From: Bacilli bacterium
GTDB taxonomy: Bacteria; Bacillota_I; Bacilli_A; RFN20; CAG-826
Assembly: GCA_017442875.1 (NCBI GenBank)
Contig: JAFSPN010000030.1
Location: forward strand, 1-52,049
Reading direction: 5' to 3'
Length of the DNA stretch: 52,049 nucleotides
Every line of letters begins with the position of its first letter. Positions within the stretch are counted from its first letter, which is position 1. The notes below the pieces were generated by a model. It saw nothing but the letters and a program-made list of their open reading frames with translations. It did not search any database and had not been told where the DNA came from. The position numbers and the translations under genes were made by a program. Positions 18,814-26,645 of this stretch are shown here, piece by piece.

Positions 18814-18837
18814 GGAGGGGTAATTAGATACCCCTCC
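18814..18837. terminator. GC-rich hairpin between the large lipoprotein gene and lacI
   Basis: Perfect nine-base arms GGAGGGGTA and TACCCCTCC around a six-base loop. It lies 27 bases after the stop of the large lipoprotein gene (minus strand). No T-tract follows directly on either strand, so it may be a weak terminator, an RNA stability element or a processing site rather than a classical intrinsic terminator. Confidence 0.55.
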
Positions 18838-18864
18838 AAATACACGTTGTACGCATTTAGCGCA

Positions 18865-21800
18865 TTATTGGTTTGAAAATACTGTGTCAACAGGAATAGC
18901 GGCGGCATAATCACCAGTCACTTCGCTAACAGTAAATGTTGCTTTGCCATTAGGTGCTACTGCATAAACACCTTTGATAACATTACCTCCAACGGTAATT
19001 GTCATTTCTTGGTTAGCACCATTCATAGCTGTTGTGTAAGAACATTGAACGTTATCTAATTCAGCACCAGCACATGTGAAGTAGGCCTTACCACCTTCGT
19101 CAAACTTGACGCTTGCGGCGCCTAAAGCGATTGTGCCGTTTAATGTTAAATCCTTCTTGGCGTAGTAATTCAATGATGGATCGTTATCAACGTTGCTGAA
19201 GCACATTCCATCTGCACCAACATAGTAGTCTTTACCAGAACTGCTACCTTTAGTATTGTTCAAAATGGCAAATCCGTAGTATGTCTTAGTGGCATCTAAT
19301 GCGACAGTATATTTGGTCCAATCTTGACCAGCTTCTAATGTCACTTCAAGTTCTGATCTATAGCTAGCACCTTGTGTAGAACTTTCGACTTTTTGAACTT
19401 TGTAAGCCATAATTTTGACTTTTTGAGTAACATCGGCACTATAGTTCTTCAAATAGAGGGAGAAACTTGTCATACCTGTCATTGGTTTGGCGGTACCTTT
19501 ATAAAGATCCCATTGAATGTATCTCATATTGCCCCATTGGCTATTTAAGAGCTTTAAGGATTGAGAACCTTCAGCAGCGTCTTCTTTATTTAAAGCGGCA
19601 CCAGCGCCAGAACCTGTTAATGCCCAACCAGATCCACCAACTGGGGATGATGTGGATGTTCCACCTTTGTACATATCAATGTAGAATGCACCGCTTGAAC
19701 CTGAGTTCTTGGTTTCATCTTCATCACCATTCTTAATGGTTCTACCAGTTTCGGTATAAGATTCAACGTTTTCGCCACGGACGATATCAAAGCTTAAGTT
19801 GTTGAGAGCACCAGCGACTTGACCTTCGCCTGTAACTGAAACGAATGAGAGTTTATCTAAGTCTTCGGAAATTGTTGCTTTATATGTTGCGCCACCGACG
19901 ACCATTGTTAATTCATCTTCCGCAATGGTATATGTTCCGTCAAGTTTCATTGTCATACCAGGAGCAGCTAATGATACTTCTGTATCACTCTTGATTCTAA
20001 GAGTAGCGTTGATTAATCCGCCGATTTTGCCTAAATAAGCGTTACCAGGAATTAATGCTTTATCTTCAACTGGTGGCACTGGTGGAACATATGTTGCGTA
20101 TGGATTAGCGGTATAGACTTCAACATCATCGATGAATAAGTATGAAGCTGAACTTGCACCATTCTTTTCCATAAAGACTAAGAAGCCATAGTATGTAAGA
20201 GCAGGATTGAGATCGATTTCGAAGTGTGTCCATTGACCAATAGCTGCTGTTTGTGTGAATGTTTCTTGTTTGACGTAGTTGTCTTTTGTGGCGTTTCTTG
20301 GTTTTGTTTGTGAGTACATCGCAACCTTGAATGCTGGGACTTTACCATTTGTTTTGGCCCAGAAACTTAATTTGCTACCACGGAAGTTATTTTGTTCGGA
20401 TGTGCCATCGAATAAACCAAATTGCATATATCTCATGGCATTACCATTGGAATTCTTTAAGGAGAGGTAATTACTACCTGAATGGCCACCATCTTTCATA
20501 AGTGAGACTTGGTCACCATTACCGGCCATGAGAACCCAGCCGTTACCACCGAATGTTTCATATTCGTGTGAACCACCGGAATAGAATTCACCATAATAGG
20601 CACCACGAGCACCACTTCTAGCATTCATATCCATGTTGCTTTGGTAGTACATCTTGCCACTTTCTGCATATTGTTCGTAGTTGTCAACGACTTGAACAGC
20701 ATTGAGATTAACACCAGTGACTGCTGATGCTAATGCACCACCAGCTTCAACGAACTTCATGGATTGACCACCGTTCTTAAGAGCGGCTTTATAAACTAAC
20801 GTGGCACCATTATCAGCAGATGTGAATGTCATGTTCTTATTAGCATCAATTGCAACGTTACCTGGAATTTGTTGTGGTGTTTCCATATCGATAACTGTGG
20901 CTGTTGCAGTATTGTTAGCGCCTAATTCGACTTTAACGGTATGACCATCATTTAATAAGCCTGTGTACTTTGTGTATTGCCCCATTGATTCGTTTTGAGC
21001 GTTTGCTGGATTGTCTAAAGTGACAAATCTAATAGAATCTAAGAAAGCGAAATATGGTTGACCACCAATACCGTCGTCACCTTGCACATAGAATTCGATT
21101 CTAGTCAACATTGGGACAAAATCATCTTCATGGATACCAGCCATACCAGCAGCAACTGGAATTGTCTTGGTAGCTTCGCCCCATAACGCCCAACCCGGAT
21201 CGGCGATTGGAATAATATACTCAGCATATTCGCTAGTTGTTGGTTGGAATGTATATGTGAACGATGGAGTCTTCCTTCCAAGGACTGGGATATCAATTTC
21301 ACTACCAACCAAAATCACTTTAACAGTATTGATTGATGGAACTTGTAATCTGAACTTAAGAGCATTAGCACATTTTGCTAATTCGGTTGATCCGATGTCT
21401 TTTGCAAACTTATAGCCAACATTATTTTCCCAAGCATCAAATCTAAGGGCTTTTTTGCCTTCGACTGATTTGCTACCTAGTGAGACAGCGGCTTTTGTAT
21501 CTTCTGTCCATGTTTTGGTTTCGTTACTATAGCCTAAAGCTTTCCAACCAGCGTCTGCTAAATCGCCGTTGCTTGTATATGATTCGAAATCATCAATTGA
21601 TTGTTGATAGGCATAAGCGGCAAATTGAGCGGTAAATGTAGTGTCCGCAGTAATTGCTTGATTGAGATCTTTATCCCAGCCTGTGAATCTGTACTTAACA
21701 GCGTCAGCGTCGCCGTCTTTGGTTGGTGTTTCGCCTGTGTAAGATGCCTTTTGTCCTTTTTCGACTTGGCTTGTTTGCACTTCAGTACCATTAACAACAA

Positions 21801-22260
21801 ACTTAACTGTGAACTTCTGATTAGCAACATTGATTTTGAAAGTATCTGTTTTGCCTTCATAAGTGACAGTAACTGTCTTTTCACCAGCGCTTGAGAAATC
21901 AACCGTGCTAACAGTGTAACCTGTGGTAATCACTTGAGTTGTTTGATCGCTGTAATTAGCTGTGACAACCATGCCCGCTAAATCTAAAGCGGTATCAGCG
22001 GTTGTGTAGGCTGTCTTAGTTGGAGCAGTAACTTTGATAGAAACTAGTGTTACCACCGGCGCAACTGAAGAAGAAGATGGATTCGCACTACTGTCTTGAC
22101 TACTAGGTGCGGATGAATCTTCGCTTGATGGAGTAATAGAAGATGCTTCAGGTTCTGAATTTGATCCGCTTGAAGGATTAGCTTTTGGAGTACATGCACC
22201 AAAAACCATGCCTGCAGCAAGAACAAGAGAAAGTAAAGCTAATTTTTTCTTATTGTTCAT
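18865..22260 (-). CDS. Large surface lipoprotein: Ig-like, InlB-like and CBM-like modules
   Basis: About 1131 residues from the chosen start. The signal peptide ends in a lipobox FGAC (Cys23), followed by a Ser/Pro-rich spacer (about 25-60) that could span the cell wall. Next are a bacterial Ig-like (Big_3-type) domain with MVVTANYSDQTTQVI and TYEGKTDTFKINV, an InlB-type repeat with RFTGWDKDLN, and then three large beta-sandwich modules with recurring SFSLYLKN, SKLSFWAKTNG and IDDVEVYT-type motifs that look carbohydrate-binding. No catalytic residues are evident. The ATG at 22260 has GGAAGGA nearby and begins the signal peptide, unlike the ATG at 22308. Codons look like its neighbours. It is probably a glycan-capturing partner of the mannan locus. 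Confidence 0.78.
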   Translation of the reverse strand: MNNKKKLALLSLVLAAGMVFGACTPKANPSSGSNSEPEASSITPSSEDSSAPSSQDSSANPSSSSVAPVVTLVSIKVTAPTKTAYTTADTALDLAGMVVTANYSDQTTQVITTGYTVSTVDFSSAGEKTVTVTYEGKTDTFKINVANQKFTVKFVVNGTEVQTSQVEKGQKASYTGETPTKDGDADAVKYRFTGWDKDLNQAITADTTFTAQFAAYAYQQSIDDFESYTSNGDLADAGWKALGYSNETKTWTEDTKAAVSLGSKSVEGKKALRFDAWENNVGYKFAKDIGSTELAKCANALKFRLQVPSINTVKVILVGSEIDIPVLGRKTPSFTYTFQPTTSEYAEYIIPIADPGWALWGEATKTIPVAAGMAGIHEDDFVPMLTRIEFYVQGDDGIGGQPYFAFLDSIRFVTLDNPANAQNESMGQYTKYTGLLNDGHTVKVELGANNTATATVIDMETPQQIPGNVAIDANKNMTFTSADNGATLVYKAALKNGGQSMKFVEAGGALASAVTGVNLNAVQVVDNYEQYAESGKMYYQSNMDMNARSGARGAYYGEFYSGGSHEYETFGGNGWVLMAGNGDQVSLMKDGGHSGSNYLSLKNSNGNAMRYMQFGLFDGTSEQNNFRGSKLSFWAKTNGKVPAFKVAMYSQTKPRNATKDNYVKQETFTQTAAIGQWTHFEIDLNPALTYYGFLVFMEKNGASSASYLFIDDVEVYTANPYATYVPPVPPVEDKALIPGNAYLGKIGGLINATLRIKSDTEVSLAAPGMTMKLDGTYTIAEDELTMVVGGATYKATISEDLDKLSFVSVTGEGQVAGALNNLSFDIVRGENVESYTETGRTIKNGDEDETKNSGSSGAFYIDMYKGGTSTSSPVGGSGWALTGSGAGAALNKEDAAEGSQSLKLLNSQWGNMRYIQWDLYKGTAKPMTGMTSFSLYLKNYSADVTQKVKIMAYKVQKVESSTQGASYRSELEVTLEAGQDWTKYTVALDATKTYYGFAILNNTKGSSSGKDYYVGADGMCFSNVDNDPSLNYYAKKDLTLNGTIALGAASVKFDEGGKAYFTCAGAELDNVQCSYTTAMNGANQEMTITVGGNVIKGVYAVAPNGKATFTVSEVTGDYAAAIPVDTVFSNQ

Positions 22261-22383
22261 AAGATTTTCCTTCCTTGCATTATGCATTATGTAAAGAGAG
22301 TTTTTCACTCTTTGACAATTGCATTATAATGCACCAATAAATCATCTTAAAAGTATAAACTAATAAACTTTTCGCTGTTTTTT

Positions 22384-22406
22384 GTAAACATTTTAAAAAA
22401 GTTTAC
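22384..22406. promoter_or_regulatory. GTAAAC-N11-GTTTAC inverted pair
   Basis: GTAAAC at 22384-22389 and GTTTAC at 22401-22406. The flanks extend the match to TTTTAGTAAAC on the minus strand, the same eleven bases found in the divergent esterase promoter. It looks like an operator for a dimeric regulator. Confidence 0.4.
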
Positions 22407-22431
22407 TAAAATTGATAAACAAATATCGCTA

Positions 22432-22443
22432 AATACGCGTATT
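22432..22443. promoter_or_regulatory. AATACGCGTATT palindrome, candidate LacI-type operator
   Basis: A perfect 12-base palindrome about 170 bases upstream of the large lipoprotein start. Its core ATACGCGTAT differs by one base from ATACGAGTAT at the lacI promoter. The local regulator may bind both sites, linking this gene to the mannan operon. Confidence 0.4.
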
Positions 22444-22500
22444 ACACGCTTTCCTCTTTAATTTTTATTAATAAAAGTACGAAAATACGAAATAAAGTTA

Positions 22501-22524
22501 GTAAACATTTTATTTTTTGTTTAC
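22501..22524. promoter_or_regulatory. GTAAAC-N12-GTTTAC inverted pair
   Basis: GTAAAC at 22501-22506 and GTTTAC at 22519-22524, each with a matching outer base (AGTAAAC, GTTTACT). The right arm overlaps the stop codon of the esterase gene. It could be an upstream operator for the large lipoprotein gene. Confidence 0.35.
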
Positions 22525-23519
22525 TGAAGGATGGTTTTTATGACGTTTTTAAGCTCTTCGCTCATCGTTTCGTGAGCGGTGACATAAGCATGATTGGATA
22601 TCGCGGTATTATCACCATCAAACTTATGAATATATAAATTTTTATATATTGGTTTTAAATACTCATAGGCTTTTTCATAGAGGTAATACGCTGTTTCTTC
22701 TTTTAAGGTACCATACACCATTAAAATTTTAAGATCTTTATTTAGTCTCGCTTCTTCATCAATTAGCTGTTGATATTTACTAATGAATTTCTTAACAAGT
22801 TCTTCTTTTAGATTGATGTTTTCCTGGATATAAGAATTATCATTGCAGCCCAAAGAGATGATTAATAAATCACATGGCTTGTTATTGTTCCACGGGGTAC
22901 GTGTGCTAACCGCAATGTTATTTATATAGTCAATAACACCAATGTTTTTAGGGCACGTATAAGCGGAAAACACTAATCCATAGCCAGAAGCGGACACTAT
23001 TTCCATTTCCATATTTAATTCGTATAACGCTTTAAAACAAAAGTCTTTAACACTATCAGATGTATGAATAGAAGCATCGCCTTCATGACTTAAAATGCCA
23101 AATCCCGCAATTGTGGAATCGCCATATACTTTTACTTTTTTATCATACTGATAATCAAACGGAAGAATTTCTCCATCAACGGATAAATCCACTAGTTCAA
23201 AAGTATTATCATTAGCCTCATTAGCTTTAATAATATCGATATAGTGTTCACAATCATCTTTTAAAGAGCAACGATAAGGGGAATCACTAGTGATAACCTT
23301 TACTTTGTTAAAATAATTATGGTCTAAAATGATATAAAAATAGCCTTCTATAGGTTTTGATTTTAAGTTGACGATAAAACTATTGCCTTTAACTTTAAAA
23401 GAAAAGCCAGAACCACCATTATAGAAATAATAGTGATTATTTAGATAATATCTTCCTAATGGTTTGATATTTTTAAGATCCATCATTTGTGTTCTAACAT
23501 TTATATAATCAATTATCAA
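22521..23519 (-). CDS. SGNH acetylesterase, carbohydrate esterase family 2-like
   Basis: A 332-residue protein with a beta-sandwich N-terminal domain (about 1-120; GRYYLNNHYYFYNGGSGFSFKVKG) and a C-terminal SGNH domain. This is the two-domain layout of CE2 acetylesterases. The nucleophile block is KVYGDSTIAGFG, followed by SASGYG and the Asn block ISLGCNDNS. The C-terminal block reads NHAYVTAHETM: the His is present, and no Asp lies in the usual DGxHP position, which fits CE2 enzymes that lack the catalytic Asp. No signal peptide is evident, so it probably acts in the cytoplasm on imported acetylated oligosaccharides. It is divergent from a second esterase. Confidence 0.8.
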   Translation of the reverse strand: MIIDYINVRTQMMDLKNIKPLGRYYLNNHYYFYNGGSGFSFKVKGNSFIVNLKSKPIEGYFYIILDHNYFNKVKVITSDSPYRCSLKDDCEHYIDIIKANEANDNTFELVDLSVDGEILPFDYQYDKKVKVYGDSTIAGFGILSHEGDASIHTSDSVKDFCFKALYELNMEMEIVSASGYGLVFSAYTCPKNIGVIDYINNIAVSTRTPWNNNKPCDLLIISLGCNDNSYIQENINLKEELVKKFISKYQQLIDEEARLNKDLKILMVYGTLKEETAYYLYEKAYEYLKPIYKNLYIHKFDGDNTAISNHAYVTAHETMSEELKNVIKTILQ

Positions 23520-23580
23520 ATCAAAACGCTATTGTTTACAAATTATTATAAAAGTTTACTAAAACATTGGTATATTATGA
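23520..23580. promoter_or_regulatory. Divergent promoter region of two esterases with GTTTAC repeats
   Basis: This 60-base gap serves both esterase genes. It contains GTTTAC at 23534-23539 and 23554-23559, direct repeats exactly 20 bases apart (about two helical turns). The second lies in GTTTACTAAAA, also found at 22401. TATATT at 23571-23576 is a possible plus-strand -10 and would place transcription start within a few bases of the start codon. Confidence 0.45.
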
Positions 23581-23586
23581 ATGTGT

Positions 23587-24504
23587 ATGAAAAACGTTAT
23601 TAAATTACTACTTTTATCCCCGATTGCTTTTACTAGTGTCGGATGTAACAAACCTGAACCAAAACCCGTAGATGTCGTTCTTATTTCTGGTCAAAGTAAC
23701 GCTGTTGGTTGCACACGTGCCAGCGCTATTAAAGATTGGCCAAACGGAACCTCTAAATTTTATGAATACTGTGAAGGCTTCCCAGATATTCAAATCGCTT
23801 TTGATTCATGGACAAAAGATGTCCAAAATGATGGGAGCCCTATCTTCTATTCGCAAAACAAATCTAAAGATGAAACGTTCTTTAAAGTCATGCTCGGACA
23901 AGGTAATTCCACTTCTAACTTTGGTCCAGAAATCGGTATTGCCGAAGAATTACACGAGAAATACGCTAATAAGTTGTTCCTCATTAAATATGCCTGTGGT
24001 GCCTCTAATTTAAAGGATGACTGGACTAAAAGAGATTCACCAATGTATGGACGCTTTATTAACTATGTTAAAAAGCAAATACAAAATCTTAAAGATATGG
24101 GTTATATCCCCACCATTAAAGCGTTCTGCTGGATGCAAGGCGAAGGCGATTCATATGATGGATACTATCAAGTTTATTACGATAATCTTAAAGAATTTGT
24201 CACCAACGTAAGAAGCGACTTAAAAGAATTATCTGGTAATGTTGATATGCCGTTTATTGACGCTGGAATTAATAATTCTCCGCAATGGCAATACTATAGG
24301 AAAGTCAACGAAGCAAAACAACAATTTGCCGAAGAAAGTCCAAACAATTTCTATATTGATACCATTGGAGCGGGGCTTCATACCAATCAAGAACCAAAGG
24401 GAGATGTTGATACCGCTCACTACGATTCAGAATCTCAACTCCTATTAGGTAAGTTGTTTGCTAGACAGTTCGAACAGTTCTTAACAAAACCAGAAGAAAA
24501 ATAA
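23587..24504 (+). CDS. Lipoprotein SASA/CE6-type carbohydrate acetylesterase
   Basis: About 305 residues, starting at the ATG at 23587 (23581 is an alternative). The signal peptide ends in a lipobox SVGC with Cys20. The catalytic fold is of the sialate O-acetylesterase/CE6 kind: nucleophile block ISGQSNAVG (Ser37), KYACGASNL, CWMQGEGDSYDG, and a C-terminal Asp/His block DTAHYDSESQLLLG. Such enzymes remove acetyl groups from xylan, mannan or sialic acids. Here the surface location and neighbours suggest acetylated hemicellulose. No Shine-Dalgarno sequence precedes it. It is the only plus-strand gene in the first 27 kb. Confidence 0.8.
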   Translation: MKNVIKLLLLSPIAFTSVGCNKPEPKPVDVVLISGQSNAVGCTRASAIKDWPNGTSKFYEYCEGFPDIQIAFDSWTKDVQNDGSPIFYSQNKSKDETFFKVMLGQGNSTSNFGPEIGIAEELHEKYANKLFLIKYACGASNLKDDWTKRDSPMYGRFINYVKKQIQNLKDMGYIPTIKAFCWMQGEGDSYDGYYQVYYDNLKEFVTNVRSDLKELSGNVDMPFIDAGINNSPQWQYYRKVNEAKQQFAEESPNNFYIDTIGAGLHTNQEPKGDVDTAHYDSESQLLLGKLFARQFEQFLTKPEEK

Positions 24505-24563
24505 AATTAAAACGACCAAGTTAATAATGAACTAGTCAAGCGAAAGTAGACAGTTTAAAAAAT

Positions 24564-25370
24564 CTAATACCCCATGTCAGATTTGTACTGATGTGGGGTT
24601 TTATATTGCAATGCATATGCTGGACGTTCGTGATTGAACCAATGTATGTATGCCTTGATAAACTTGTTTATATCATCACAATGTTTTAAATCAAAATCAT
24701 AAAACATCTCATCTTTCATCCAGCCATTGATTGATTCCATAATTGGGTTATCTGTTGGAGTTCCTGCTCGAGACATTGAATGTTTCATGTTAATATTAGT
24801 TAGAAGCTCGTTATAGCTTCTGGAAGAATAAACCGAACCTTGGTCTGTGTGAAGAATGGTAACCTGGTCAGTTTGTTCTTTTTTAATTAGTTTTATTACT
24901 TCTTTAAGTCCATCATGATATGTTCTTGGATCACCCTCTCTTGAACTTAAACCATACGCAACGATTTCATTATTGAATGTATCTAGATATAACGTTAATT
25001 CATGATGAACACCTTTGTAATAGAACATTGTCATGTCTGATACGATAATTTCATATGGTCTAGATGCGTTCCAATTTCCACAGATAAGATTAGGAAATCC
25101 TATTTTTTCTTCTTTAGGTCGTCTCCATTTAATTCGAGGCGCTTGAGATTTTATTCCTGCATATTTGCAACAAACATGAACATAATTTGGTTTTAGAATT
25201 ATGCCATGTTTTCTCTTAAGAAACGCTGAGATCCATCGATATCCATGCGATTTATGCTTTTCGTGAATCTCTTGAATTAACTTAAGATTGTCTTCTCGTC
25301 TTTTAATCCATTTAGGTTTTACTATTTGACGATGCTTCCATTTGTAATATCCACTGCGATTAACATCCAT
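24564..25370 (-). CDS. IS3-family transposase, orfB (rve/DDE integrase core)
   Basis: A 268-residue segment read from an internal ATG. It holds the DDE catalytic core: first Asp in IVSDMTMFY, second Asp in LHTDQGSVY, and Glu in NPIMESINGW, with the 35-residue D-to-E spacing region typical of IS3. The N-terminal VNRSGYYKW and HGYRWISAFLK motifs are also typical of IS3 orfB. The frame is open upstream of this ATG back to an A7 tract, through a segment reading YPIKFLCSIM. The working protein is therefore probably the orfAB fusion, not this ATG-started form. Confidence 0.93.
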   Translation of the reverse strand: MDVNRSGYYKWKHRQIVKPKWIKRREDNLKLIQEIHEKHKSHGYRWISAFLKRKHGIILKPNYVHVCCKYAGIKSQAPRIKWRRPKEEKIGFPNLICGNWNASRPYEIIVSDMTMFYYKGVHHELTLYLDTFNNEIVAYGLSSREGDPRTYHDGLKEVIKLIKKEQTDQVTILHTDQGSVYSSRSYNELLTNINMKHSMSRAGTPTDNPIMESINGWMKDEMFYDFDLKHCDDINKFIKAYIHWFNHERPAYALQYKTPHQYKSDMGY

Positions 25371-25417
25371 TATTGAACATAGGAATTTAATTGGATATTT
25401 ACTAGATAAGAGTTCAA

Positions 25418-25792
25418 TTATTTCGAATTCTTTTTGTTGATAATAACGTATTCTTTTCTTCGACCAACTCCTTTCACTGAGTAACCTTTTTTTAATCGTT
25501 CACACTCAACTTCCTTTTTTGCTAGTTCAAGTCTTAATTTTTCAACTTCTGTAAGCTCTTTTTTGGTATGTAACGCTGCATACGGGTTCCCAGATCCACA
25601 TTTACCTGTTTTAGATTTTAAGCCATCAATACCATCTTTTTCATATACACGAACCCATCTTTTAAAAGGGCTCATTGCTATTCCTCGAGATTTTGCAAAT
25701 CCATCCATAGGCATATTTGTTTTTCTCCATTCAAGAACCAATCGTTCTTTTTCTTCTGGAGAACGCATAATATTTTTTCTACCAGTTTTCAT
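25418..25792 (-). CDS. IS3-family transposase, orfA (helix-turn-helix)
   Basis: A 124-residue DNA-binding protein with a helix-turn-helix region (MPMDGFAKSRGIAMSPFKRWVRVY) and a C-terminal leucine-zipper-like helix (EVEKLRLELAKKEVECERLKK) that IS3 proteins use for multimerisation. The ATG at 25792 has AAGGAGG just ahead; an upstream TTG at 25810 is less likely. A run of seven A residues on the minus strand (complement of 25488-25494) in the codons for LKK is the slippery site. A -1 shift there joins orfA to orfB. Confidence 0.88.
   Translation of the reverse strand: MKTGRKNIMRSPEEKERLVLEWRKTNMPMDGFAKSRGIAMSPFKRWVRVYEKDGIDGLKSKTGKCGSGNPYAALHTKKELTEVEKLRLELAKKEVECERLKKGYSVKGVGRRKEYVIINKKNSK
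25488..25494 (-). other. Programmed -1 frameshift site of the IS3 element
   Basis: Seven A residues followed by GG on the minus strand, read A-AAA-AAA-G. In the -1 frame the sequence stays open for about 40 codons into orfB and reads YPIKFLCSIM then VNRSGYYKW, the conserved junction seen in IS3 transposases. This gives an orfAB fusion spanning 24564-25792. Confidence 0.85.
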
Positions 25793-25864
25793 AACAACCT
25801 CCTTATTCAAATCATACTAAAAGAAAAAGTAGACCGCACTTTTTTACGTGTCTACTTTTATCTT

Positions 25865-25894
25865 ACCGGTTCAGTTAATAACCGGTCGTTTTTT
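25865..25894 (+). terminator. Intrinsic terminator right of the IS3 element
   Basis: Seven-base arms ACCGGTT (25865-25871) and AACCGGT (25880-25886), an eight-base loop, then CG and six T residues. It would stop plus-strand transcription coming from the esterase and through the IS. It may be part of the esterase terminator that the IS split. Confidence 0.75.
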
Positions 25895-25915
25895 GTTGCC
25901 TAAATTTGGATTATC

Positions 25916-26596
25916 TTAGATAACACCACATGGTATTAAGACCGCTAATAAGATAGCGACAAGGCCCCATTCAGCAATCAAGAAAATATTTCTTGTTTTT
26001 GGCTTCATATCTGGAACGTAATTACTAGCTAAGAAGAACGGGATATAGGTGGTAAAGAATACTGGAATAACACCCCACCATGGATAAACCCAAATAAATG
26101 AACCATTAATCGTGCCAGCTAAGAAGGATTCAAATAAAGCGAATAATAAGGCCATCTCAATAGCGACCATCAGTTTGCAACTAATACCTTTGAACTTGCC
26201 TCTAGCAAAATATCTCTTTGTTCTATCTTGTGGCATCATCTTAAATGAGATAATACCCGCTAAAGAGAACATCATGGATAATTCCCAAGAAACACCCACT
26301 AAGAGGATGAATGTTGTGGAATTATTGCTGACTGCCCATAAAGGCGCACCACTAGCTTTACCAATGATTGCGTTAGCGATTTCATAAAGCCAGTGCACAC
26401 CATATAGGGCTAAACCTGCTTGTACCGCGGGATAGTTCTTTTTATGGATTTCTGACCAATAAACATAGAAGACAACCGCTAAGATAAAAATGAAAGTCCA
26501 GTTGAAATTACCAGTATCTCTAACTTTTATTAAATCAACAAGACTTTGGTTATCGGGGTTACCCCAAAACTTAAAACCAACACTAGAAAATGTCAT
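25916..26596 (-). CDS. Six-TM integral membrane protein of unknown function
   Basis: A 226-residue protein with about six membrane segments, rich in Trp and aromatic residues (FNWTFIFILAVVFYVYW, VYPWWGVIPVFF). The soluble N-terminus has FKFWGNPDNQSLVDLI. I recognise no transporter or enzyme signature. A TATAAT-like box and an AGAGG ribosome binding site lie upstream, and the gene is followed by the IS3 flank. It is transcribed in the same direction as the Fic/Doc-type gene 50 bases upstream, but the gap holds its own promoter-like sequence, so they need not be linked. Confidence 0.7.
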   Translation of the reverse strand: MTFSSVGFKFWGNPDNQSLVDLIKVRDTGNFNWTFIFILAVVFYVYWSEIHKKNYPAVQAGLALYGVHWLYEIANAIIGKASGAPLWAVSNNSTTFILLVGVSWELSMMFSLAGIISFKMMPQDRTKRYFARGKFKGISCKLMVAIEMALLFALFESFLAGTINGSFIWVYPWWGVIPVFFTTYIPFFLASNYVPDMKPKTRNIFLIAEWGLVAILLAVLIPCGVI

Positions 26597-26645
26597 ATGC
26601 TTATACCTCTACCTATAATTATACATAACATAGTAGAGCATAACG

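Larger units (their letters stand above)
22261..22520 (-). promoter_or_regulatory. Long upstream control region of the large lipoprotein gene
   Basis: This 260-base AT-rich gap has no gene but is dense in signals. A 14-base perfect palindrome TGCATTATAATGCA (22320-22333) contains a TATAAT that could be the -10 on the minus strand. A near-perfect hairpin AAAGAGAG/CACTCTTT (22293-22313) would lie in the leader. AATACGCGTATT (22432-22443) is a 12-base palindrome. Two inverted GTAAAC/GTTTAC pairs lie at 22384-22406 and 22501-22524, the latter overlapping the stop of the esterase gene. Confidence 0.5.
24543..25858 (-). mobile_element. IS3-family insertion sequence
   Basis: A 1.3-kb element with orfA and orfB on the minus strand, joined by a frameshift. 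The ends match as inverted repeats: AAAGTAGACA at 24543-24552 and TGTCTACTTT at 25849-25858. Further inside the arms agree imperfectly over an A-rich stretch. A second AAAGTAGAC at 25826-25834 makes a hairpin with the right end. I see no target-site duplication directly beside these ends, so the exact tips may differ by a few bases. Both ORFs are open and the catalytic residues are present, so it may still be active. Confidence 0.85.

Noticed and set aside
18814..18837. Reading the hairpin as a riboswitch for lacI
   Set aside because: It is a simple perfect stem with a six-base loop and no wider conserved structure.
21558..21902. ORFs of about 100 residues on both strands within the large lipoprotein gene
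   Set aside because: They are low-complexity shadows of the Ig/InlB region of the real gene.
22320..22333. Reading the TGCATTATAATGCA palindrome as a definite operator
   Set aside because: It contains the probable -10 TATAAT, so the symmetry may be a by-product of the promoter sequence.
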